Of a stretch of DNA of 64,000 nucleotides, positions 55,733-64,000 are shown piece by piece (position 1 is the first letter of the stretch; each line of letters starts with the position of its first letter). Below the pieces are notes generated by a model. The model worked only from the letters and a program-made list of their open reading frames with translations, made no database searches and was not told the DNA's origin. The translations under genes were made by a program, and so were the position numbers. This DNA comes from Arachnopeziza araneosa. Lineage: Eukaryota; Ascomycota; Leotiomycetes; Helotiales; Arachnopezizaceae. Location: NCBI GenBank assembly GCA_003988855.1, contig QYAI01000097.1:310001-374000 (forward strand). Reading direction: 5' to 3'.

Positions 55733-57544
55733 CTAGCGGTACATAAATATGTTTACTCTACCGCCGTGGCGTCGTAGTAGGTCAGCAACCTTCTCATGGC
55801 CTTGATCGAATGCAATTTGAAGTGCAGTCATACCCGTATTAATACCACGCTTATTAACATCAGCGCCATTTTCAAGGAGTAATTCAACAATCTTCTCATA
55901 TCCTCCCTCTGATGCAGCGTAAAGTGCAGTATTCGGAAAGCCCCAAGTCATACCATCGACTTCAGCGCCGTGTTTAAGTAGTAATTCAACAATCTTCCCG
56001 TAACCTCGAGCAGAAGCAATTTGAAGTGTAGTCATACTCCTACCACTACCATGCTTATTAACATCAGCGCCATTTTCAAGGAGTAATTCAACAATCTTCT
56101 CATATCCTCCCTCTGATGCAGCGTAAAGTGCAGTCCTCTGAATGCCCCCAGTCATATTATCGACTTCAGCGCCGTGTTTAAGTAGTAATTCAACAATCTT
56201 CCCGTAACCTCGAGCAGAAGCAATTCGAAGTGTAGTCATACCCGTAATACTATCATGCTTATTAACATCAGCGCCATTTTCAAGGAGTAATTCAACAATC
56301 TTCTCATGTCCTCTGTCTGATGCAGCGTGAAGTGCAGTCCTCTGAATGCCCCTAGTCATACCATCGACTTCAGCGCCGTGTTTAAGTAGTAATTCAACAA
56401 TCTTCTCGTATCCTCTAGCTGATGCAATGAGCAGCGCAGTCTCAGACAAGGGATTTAAGCAAAAGTCATTGTCAGCGCCGTTTTCTAATAGTAGCTTGGC
56501 AATTTTCTCGTGCCCTTTGAATGATGCAACTAGCAGCGCGGTTTTCCCCAACCAGCGTTTATTGACGTCGGCGCCGTTGCGTAGTAATAGCTCAGCAAGA
56601 CTCTTGTAACCTCTCGCGGATGCTATTCGAAGCGCAACGCCGTTGTGTGCGTCAACTTCCGCGCCTTTATTTATTAGGAGCTGAGCAATATTATCGTATC
56701 CACTGCTGACTGCCCAGTACAGAAGAAGTCGTCCTTTGCTGATGATATCTGCAATATCTACTTCGTACTCCAGCAATAACTGTACTACAATTTCATGTCC
56801 GTTTATGATCGCAAGATGTAGAGCTGTTTCAGAATAGTTGTTTTCGGTGTTGAGAGAGATTCCGCTATCAACCAGAACCTGTACTACTCTTGCGTAGCCA
56901 GAAGTTGCAGCATCATGTAAAGCTGAGTTTCCGTTTTCGTCCGTAGCTTCCGGGTCGATATTGGCAGTGATCAGTAGCCGAACCAATTGCTCATCTCCAC
57001 TCATTGCTGCAGCGTGAAGCAACGTCTTCCCATTTCCTGACCTCTGGGATATATCCGCACCACTTTCTACCAGTAGCTGTATTGCCGAGAGCCTCCCATT
57101 ACGAGCAGCTAGAAGTAAAGTAGAATCAGGTGTAGAGTTTTGCTGCTCCGATACTGCGTTCGAGTAGAGTTCTTCAATCTCGTCTTGCACGCCTTCTTGC
57201 GCTTCTCCCGCCTTAATTCTGTGGGTATTACGCATGTGCTTCCGTAGGTTGTCTCTTCTCGAGGTCCCTTTGAAGTTACATTTAGGCCATTTGCATTTGA
57301 ACTGTGCTGTAACGCTCCCGTGCTTTGCAGCATGCCTCTCAAGATCGGTTCTGAGGGCGAATCCATTGTCACAGGTAACGCAACGATATGGTCGGGAATG
57401 TGTTTTTTCATGGCGACTATAACGTGATTGATTAGCCTACGTAGTTTCTGCACAGAAGTTGGGTGTATACTTGTACTTGCCGCGCGTAGCAAATGTCTTT
57501 GGACAGGAGCGACATCGGATAAGACCTTGAATCTGAATATTCAT
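55733..57544 (-). CDS. C2H2 zinc-finger / ankyrin-repeat protein
   Basis: Exons 57471-57544 and 55733-57416, 54-nt intron, 585 residues. The N-terminus has three C2H2 fingers: RCRSCPKTFATRGKYNRHEKTH (split by the intron), YRCVTCDNGFALRTDLERHAAKH and FKCKWPKCNFKGTSRRDNLRKHMRNTH. After a short acidic linker follow about twelve to thirteen ankyrin repeats to the C-terminus (ARNGRLSAIQLLVESGADI, KIVELLLENGADVNK and others). The last repeats are nearly identical at DNA level in a 204-bp unit. The start ATG 57544 is directly before the first finger. Such fusions in fungi suggest a DNA-binding or adaptor protein with a recognition surface; the freshly duplicated repeats suggest fast evolution of that surface. 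Function unknown. Confidence 0.88.
55861..56472 (-). repeat. 204-bp tandem repeat (three copies) in ankyrin region
   Basis: The same sequence phase recurs at 55861, 56065 and 56269, exactly 204 bp apart (68 residues, two ankyrin repeats per unit). The copies differ by only a few bases, some changing surface residues (for example the stretches after AEVD and after DVNK). Confidence 0.9.
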
Positions 57545-58015
57545 TATTTTGAAACTAGATAGACTGATAGTAGAGATATGTAGCGGCAGCTTAACGGATG
57601 GCTATAATTGTCGTGCAGAGCGTGTGTTGAAATTTGTGGCCCGTACTCGACGGATAGTGTAGGATGATTACAAAATTGTGTCACGAAAGCGTCAAAGAGA
57701 ACGGGGATTTTACAAAGTTCAGGCGGGGAAAATTTCCATCGCGATTTCAGGTGAGTGGAGATGCAGAGAGGGATGCGGGTTGAAACCGAAGGGCGACGGC
57801 GAGTCATCCTACCCCTTTCTTATTCGAGCAGGCTGCATATTCGAAGTTAAAAGGCAGCTGGTCCGCTCCCTTCTTTTGAGCCATTTTCAACGAGCAAGAT
57901 TGTTCAACAAGCTTCCTGCCCGCCTGACTTGGCTTCTCATTCGCTGCCTCGCTTTTATTTTAGCGTCGCCCTTCCTGCAACATCGCCCTTCCTGCAACAT
58001 CGCCCTCCACCGACA
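57545..58015. promoter_or_regulatory. divergent promoter region
   Basis: Between the starts of the ankyrin and C2H2 factor genes. A CATCGCCCTTCCTGCAA-type direct repeat lies just before ATG 58016. Confidence 0.4.
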
Positions 58016-59063
58016 ATGCCTCAACCGCCTTATGACAACCCTTGCGGCCAATTAGGCGGTCCAGCACAATCTCAGACCCATGATCTTTTGTATGTTTTTT
58101 TTTTCGCACTAACGTGAGTATGCCTCCAGGGACATCGACTTCAGTCCCAATTCAGCCATCATCTATTCTCAGCTTTTCGCGCATCCCAATCTTCCTTGTG
58201 CCACGCAGGTTCAGTCATCACCAACCACTTTCCAAGACTATACCAGCCCTTTGCCACTGCATATCCACGATGCCATAGGCTTCGACCAATCAACACTGAC
58301 CACTCTACCTCGGCCCATCAATGAACCTGTACCACCATCTCTGGACTTTCAAAACTTTGAAGACTGGAGTCAAGCCATTCCACAAAGTACACTGATTGCA
58401 GCGCAGCCGACGTTTCCCCTCGAATCCCAAACGGTAATCGGAGAGCTCCTTTCCTTCGCCACGCCTGCGCCTTCTGAAATCAACCAGTTCCACATTCACC
58501 AGGCTGAGATTCAATCATCTGATTTTCTTGATGACCAGCTTTGGATTCAGCAAGCGCCTGTGACAGCCGAGTATAGTCAGCAACTAGGACATAGTCGATT
58601 TTCCCCCATTCAGCAAGGCTACAATTCGTCGCAGCAGATAACTGGACCTGTCGCTTCTTCAAGGTATAACTTCATCCCAAATACCGCACAACAAATTCTA
58701 ATTGAGGCTGGCAGTCAATTGCAATGTCACGTCCCTGGCTGTCCTCTCGGCCCTGGTGGTACTAAGAAGAACTTCAAACGACAATACGAGCTACAAAGAC
58801 ATTTCTTACAGAAGCATTCCGAGGAGCCGCAGGTTAGCTGCTTAGCTGTAAATTGCAAGAGGCAATTTCGTCGCGCCGACAAGCTCAAATCACATGTTCA
58901 AATTGGCCATGACGACAGTACTCTTTTCAGATGCCCCATTCAAGAATGCTGGCTCAACGTCTCGTTTCTGACTCGTGATAAAATGGGTGGCCATCTTCGT
59001 GATTTCCATGCCAGTGTCCGCCAGCAATACAAGCATCAATTCGCTGCTCTTGGTTATGCGTAA
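58016..59063 (+). CDS. C2H2 zinc-finger protein
   Basis: Exons 58016-58089 and 58130-59063, separated by a 40-nt intron (CACTAAC branch), 335 residues. The N-terminal two thirds are glutamine/serine/proline-rich and disordered, like an activation region. The C-terminus has three zinc-finger units: CHVPGCPLGPG..QRHFLQKH (long first loop), CLAVNCKRQFRRADKLKSHVQIGH and CPIQECWLNVSFLTRDKMGGHLRDFH. The start MPQPPYDNPCGQLGG is in frame only through the intron. The type is common in Pezizomycotina and often annotated as a regulator of unknown target. Gene model good, role inferred. Confidence 0.8.
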
Positions 59064-59493
59064 TTGGTAAGTAGAACCTCATCTACAAGATATATTTGTT
59101 GATATCGATAACTTGCTGACGGAGATCGTACAGAACCTATGATTTTCTCGATTCCAACCGGAAGAGGCGGCCGGATGAGTTGGAGTATTTGAAGTTTACG
59201 CAACTTGCAATCTCTTGGCTTTTACCTATGTTCATTTTGTGATGTGCTGGTTTCCTCATTTATCGAAGTCATTCGTTTTCCACCGTTTTAGATGTGGTAG
59301 CAAGAAGAAGGAAGCGGGAAATGTTTTCGTTGGAATTACTTAGCTAGCAAAAATGAAGATCACGGCCTATTGCTTATAAAGTTGAACTATATAATGGGAT
59401 TTCTATCACCTATTTGGAGTAGTGCGGTCTAGGTTTGGCAGCCAAGATTGATCAATCTCTGTCAATTTGTTTCTATGTTCCCCTCTTGTCGTA
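59064..59493. other. intergenic, convergent
   Basis: Between the 3' ends of the C2H2 and secreted-protein genes. Nothing seen. Confidence 0.5.
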
Positions 59494-60470
59494 TCACGGG
59501 AAATAGCTCATCAGATACCCAAAATCGTCCTGAAAGCAAGGCCCAGGATTAAGCGCCAAGCCTTGCGCACCCGGCTTTTCCAGACCACCCTTATCCGATA
59601 TCCCCAGCGGACAAACATCTAAGACCAACTCTGCAACCTTAGTGGTTCCCACTACAATTTTACATCCATTACAATTAGAAGCAGTGACATCATTACTCCA
59701 GTACAGACAATTCTTCGCGTTGAAGCAGCTGATGCAGCATGATTCATCATCGAGTTGACTTCCAGGACTGGGTGTCAGTGTTGAGACGGGTCGCTGTGCA
59801 GATTGCGGGGTGGGTTTGGTGGCTGGGAGGAAGAGGAAGTCGCTTGGTGTGCTGGTTGTTGATGCCGCGTACTTGATTGTGGTTTCTGTGCCCTAGATAA
59901 TTGTTAGCAGCCATGTGGAAAATCGTAAATCATGTTATGTTTACGGGAACGGTGGTTTGTGCTGTGGGGAGTTTGGTTTCTACGATGATGTCGGCGGATA
60001 TCGGGATGCAGGAGCATGCGCTAGAGACGCGAGCTTCGGGATACTGAGAGACGTGTGTTGGTAGGTATGGTACGTAAGTCGTGGTATATTTAGTTAAGGT
60101 TGAGAAGACTTCATCGGCGGTCACGCTGTAAATGTTAAGCGAAACTTCTGTCTGAGAAAGGAAGCGTACGTGAGTGTGCCTGGAAGTTTGACGGTTTTGG
60201 TTTTCGCCGAAACCGTCAAGGTGGTTGGTTGTTACGGTCTAGTGAGTCTGATGAGAAATTTTACAACGTGCCAAGGTACTCACTTACAGTCGTGACGAAC
60301 GTCGCAAAGGGGAAGGAAAGTAAATATTGACAGTTTAACGAGCCTACAACCCCTTGGTGTTGAATGGCCCGGAGGATATTGTCCGCTTTGCATGAAGCGC
60401 CTGAGGCAGCCGGTATTCTCGCAATGAAGAGCGTGGAAAGGAGAAGATGAGATAATGCCCAGATTGCCAT
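59494..60470 (-). CDS. Secreted cysteine-bearing protein, unknown function
   Basis: Exons 60288-60470, 59945-60238 and 59494-59892; introns 49 and 52 nt, both phase 0; 291 residues. The start MAIWALSHLLLSTLFIARIP is a signal peptide, followed by ASCKADNILRAIQ and LNCQYLLSFPFATF. The middle is threonine-rich (STLTKYTTTYVPYLP); the end has clustered cysteines (ESCCISCFNAKNC, NCNGCKI) and no membrane segment. I do not recognise the family. Part of exon 2 (about 60160-60222) also reads well in another frame (TLTVSAKTKTVKLPG), but that frame has a TAA before it and no acceptor to reach it. A secreted effector or cell-wall protein would be a guess. Confidence 0.65.
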
Positions 60471-60850
60471 GGTTAAGATTGTGATTGAGGAGGGGCGGAA
60501 ATGGATTACGTCTGGGCACCAGATGTTAACTACCGTGGGGAAATTTGCCAAGAATTTGAAAATCAATATTACGTGTACGGTTTCGGAGTTAAAAGGTTCT
60601 GAGCCAAGATGATGGCTGTTGTAGCGTCAAGAGGTGCAACTTGGCACTGCTAGTTCCTTCAGAACGTCATAAACATCGCACATACATATCTTCTAAGTTC
60701 GGAAGCATGCAAACCGGTGCTTATTTCTAATATTTAATGTAATATTTAAACGCTATCGTAAATAAACCATGTAGCAGTAAAATTCAAGGTTGGATACATG
60801 AAACCAAGGTAAAATATACGTTTGGTATATTTCCGAAGTGCTCTACCCCA
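60471..60850. other. intergenic
   Basis: Upstream of the secreted-protein gene and downstream of the DUF1996 gene. AT-rich; nothing seen. Confidence 0.5.
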
Positions 60851-62138
60851 TTACATAACGGCTCTACCCGGAAGCGCTGTAAGCCCTAAAAGATAGGTTA
60901 GTATAAGTAACGGAAACTCGGAAATCACACATACAAGAGTCTGTTCCAATATCCTCGTGCGCTTCCTGTGCCTTGGTACAATTGTAAGTAGACTCCCAGG
61001 ATTCCAGGTTCAGAACTGGGCACGTTTCGCTGAAGCATTGGGTTCCGAGAGCATCCATAGCTCGCTGAAGAGCTCCGTCTTTCCAGCCAAAGAGATAATC
61101 TCCATGAGCGCCGTACCCAGTCCTGTGTACAGTCAGTAATAAAATACGTGGCCAGTGGAGAGTCTCAAACTTACTCATCGCCAAAACTATACACCAGAGG
61201 CTGCTTGCCGTTCTTATAATAAGCTGGATTTGCGAACGATGATGTATCGTACATGATCTCATACATGACTTGCGGGATTCGAACCGGATGTGTACTTGGA
61301 CATTGATCACCCGCAAGAGCCGAGCCTGGTGCATAGGCTACATGGCTTTTGTGATCGTCGCTATCTAAGTTCTTACCGTCCCAGCATGAAGGGAAGATGA
61401 CGGTGGCGCGGATGCCTCCTTCGCATGGCTTGGTGGGAAACCCAGCTGTATCAGTAGCGGCGCAGGGGGCGCCATTACCGCCCATTGTACGTTCACTCTT
61501 AGCAAGACAGCGGTGGCAGATGGCCATACTTCCATTCTGTTTGGTGTTGATCATTGGGTCGCCTGCGAGCATTCGGAAGCCCTTGGAGATCTTTGTCAGT
61601 CTAAGCGGGTAGAGGTATTTATGTGCACTTACAGGTTTCATCACAGTGACATTTTTGTTGGTACCACTGAAAGGTCGCATGTAATAGATAGTGAGCCCTC
61701 CATCCTGTTCCATCAAGGTGTTGTTCAAGCGTCCATTCGCCATCTGTGGAACGCGCTTGAATGTTCCGTTCTCTGGAGACTGGAAATAAATCGAAGCTGT
61801 CCAATAATTACTGAAGTCCTCTGACATCTTACAAGACGTGCATGTAGATGTGGTAGGCGGGTTTATGTCCGAAGGGTCCATCTAGGGGGCGATATTCAGC
61901 GATTGGCTCCATGCAGAACAATTAACAGATGTCTTACTGAAGCATTGAAAGAATTTCCTCCAACAACTTGATGCAGATGCGGCGATGGAATCAAACCAGG
62001 AGCGACAAGTGGGTCGACACGATCGATCACGAGTTGTGAGCACCCAAATCGAAGAAAGTCTGATCCTTTGGCGGACCCTGTTTGAGCAGATACATCTTGG
62101 GCGAGTAGCACCAAGAGTGCGAGTGCTGGTAAAACCAT
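60851..62138 (-). CDS. Secreted DUF1996-domain protein
   Basis: Exons 61938-62138, 61633-61881, 61175-61581, 60935-61122 and 60851-60885; introns 49-56 nt, all phases consistent; 359 residues. The N-terminus MVLPALALLVLLAQDVSAQ is a signal peptide. DUF1996 landmarks follow: DPLVAPGLIPSPHLHQVVGG, STCTSCKMSEDFSNYWTASIYF, GFRMLAGDP, FPSCWDGKNLDSDDHKSHVAY, HPVRIPQVMYEI and YGAHGDYLFGWKDGALQRAMD. The conserved histidines and aspartates suggest a metal-dependent or carbohydrate-active fold, but no activity is established for the domain. The last exon (11 codons) is the least certain. It ends soon after the domain, without the WSC tail some relatives have. Confidence 0.92.
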
Positions 62139-64000
62139 CTCTAAGTAAGATTGAATAGAGTTAAAGCCAAACTATGAAACAATTTGCAGCTCTCATAGCA
62201 TTTTCAAGATGTTTATACGAAGGCAGGCGCTCGTTTTGACTATGTTGCCAATCTCGAGCAGTTTATCCATCATATTAATTTAGAAGTCTTGGAATACTCT
62301 GGGTAAAGAAATTAATCAAGCGAAAATGTACGGCAATCGATCTCATCGGCACTTGTTGGTCGTTCAATCAAAGAACGACGCTTAATTTATGCTTATCTGT
62401 AGGTCAAGGTTTGTGATATGCAAGTAGTTAGGTTATGAAGAACATGTGTTGGTTCCCGTAGAATTCTCTATTTTCTTCAATATTTTTAGGATTACATTCC
62501 TAAATAACCAAAATGATGTGCATTTAAGGACCGGCATGGGTAAATTCACCCTAGTATACATATAATCAGATCTCGATAAAGTGCAATAAATCCGGTAATC
62601 TCAGAAGACAGTTTTCCAAATTTGCTTCGAATACGGCAAGTCGGCGTCGCCACCCTGCTCAAACGCTACTCACCCTCGCTTCACCCTCTAGTGCTCTGCT
62701 TAGGTTGCTCAGTCACCTCCCTGCTCTAATTCTGGGTAGCGAATCATAAAATGCTTACTGTCCGGCTCTACTATAGAAAAGTATATCAATATATGTATTT
62801 TTAAGGGGACTAAGTCATTCCGAGAAAACTAAATAAGACCCCCCAACTCTAAAAAAATATATCGTTTGATCTCAATGCTGATTCTTCTCCTTGGAAAGCT
62901 TGTTTTCCTTTTCCTCTAAGTGATCCACCTGTAGCAGATGACTTTAAAAGTATTTTTACATGACTTGCGAGTCCGTGCACTCTAGACTAGATTAGATAAA
63001 CCTGGTTTCCACGGCTTTGAATCTACTTGTTACCTACCTAGGTAGCTTAAACACGCCCGTAACGCATCCGTAAATCACTGCTTTTAAGATATATCGAGAG
63101 AGTCTAACAGCTTTAAAAAAAACCCCTGAGACGACGCGAGACCGATGGACTTCCGAGGACCAAAAACTGAGTTCTATTCGAGGCTCTAAAGCTGAAGAGA
63201 AGAGAACTTCAGTCCTGCTCCTGAAGGTAGGTATATATTAAATTTTATCATATAACTCAATTGCCACAAAAGATACTTTGATGTCATGAATAGTAATTCC
63301 TCACCATCAATAGCAAAATTGTAATAATATCGTCTTTTCTTAAAAAGAAAAAGTGATCGCTTTTAGCAATAACAACGCACCGTAGCAGCTTGTAAGCAGA
63401 GGATCTTAGAATAACAATAATATTACTTATTCGGACCCAGTCTTTCTCAACTGACACTGAAGTCATGGTTGAGCATATCTTCTCGACGCAAGCTAAGACT
63501 GTAAGGAGGGCAAGCAGACCATTATTCCACCTAGAACCAAGAGCTAGTCGCCTGTCTGGGATGTAGAAAGCGATACACGAAGCCGCAACACCAAGCCGTT
63601 GGAAGACTATTATTTTGTACACGTTCAGCAAAAGTCGCTATATGATAAAAGTGTAGTCCTACTAATTGACACTCTCGTAACTTGAAATCGATTCGCTATA
63701 TGGATATAAGCCGAGGAATAGAGCAAAGGTAAAGGCGGAAAGGCCATAAGTCAATGCATACAGAGACATGGGCTTCAGCTTTCCAGGAAAGACGGCAACA
63801 AGATATAAGACTGCACCGAACTCAAATACTCGAAAGTTCCGTGTCGACAAGATGGCAAGGAGACTCATTCATTTCTTGTCTGAAATTGGTTTTCGCTAAT
63901 TTTATGGCTTATGAATGTCTCATACGCGCTGGAAGACCGTTAGGTTTACTCCTGTTTGCTATATATAGGGTGAAAGCTGTACCTTTTTCAGTCGTATGTT
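62139..64000. other. gene-poor AT-rich region
   Basis: 1.9 kb upstream of the DUF1996 gene to the window edge. Frames at 63284-63631 and 63662-63868 (-) are weakly hydrophobic and have no family features. No gene, RNA or repeat supported. Confidence 0.45.

Noticed and set aside
55861..56472. CRISPR-like array
   Set aside because: The spacing is 204 bp and in-frame inside ankyrin repeats of a eukaryotic gene.
63284..63868. Two minus-strand frames near the window end as a membrane protein gene
   Set aside because: Short, weakly hydrophobic, no splice join or start context that holds together.

Overview
The window is genomic DNA from a filamentous ascomycete (Pezizomycotina). Genes are split by 40-85 nt introns with GTAAGT-like donors, CTAAC/CTGAC branch sites and YAG acceptors. 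The families present are also typical: HET domain, STAND/NACHT receptors, Zn2Cys6 and C2H2 regulators, UstYa (DUF3328) oxidases, CFEM-like and DUF1996 proteins, and a RIP-decayed Fot1/pogo transposon. Leotiomycetes is my guess, but the sequence alone does not settle it. All exon joins were worked out by hand from splice signals, reading phase and family motifs; no search was run.

Layout. 0-2 kb: 3' part of a UDP-glycosyltransferase. 3.1-11.4 kb: two head-to-head kinase genes; the right-hand one is a kinase-HET fusion. 12-16.4 kb: a helical protein next to degraded DNA holding a dead pogo transposase and a dead STAND N-terminal fragment. 16.4-22.2 kb: three UstYa-type oxidase genes around a secreted precursor with 13/14-residue alternating repeats, resembling a fungal RiPP (dikaritin-type) cluster, with a foldback MITE inside. 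23.6-27 kb: divergent CFEM-like membrane protein and multi-pass membrane protein. 29.3-33.2 kb: NACHT STAND receptor with one in-frame TAG. 33.8-35.6 kb: P450. 36-40 kb: secreted aldose 1-epimerase and V-ATPase subunit B. 40.7-47.8 kb: Zn2Cys6 factor with a frameshift in the zinc cluster, SDR protein, an unknown conserved protein, a decayed TPR gene and a WW/proline-rich protein. 50.4-62.1 kb: HMG-CoA lyase, tannase/feruloyl esterase, C2H2-ankyrin protein, C2H2 factor, a secreted protein and a DUF1996 protein. 62.1-64 kb: no gene seen.

The most striking feature lies in the kinase-HET gene. Between its two conserved domains (8794-9334), eight introns follow one another at successive codon boundaries, separated by seven exons of exactly one codon each (CTT, GAT, TAT, AAG, CAC, CCA, AAA). 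The join keeps the frame and gives LDYKHPK between the kinase tail and a DDEWEF linker. Because every micro-exon is one phase-0 codon, any pattern of skipping also stays in frame. The second main lead is the possible RiPP cluster. Several STAND/TPR-type genes in the window carry stop codons explicable by C-to-T change, suggesting birth and death of self/non-self recognition genes here.
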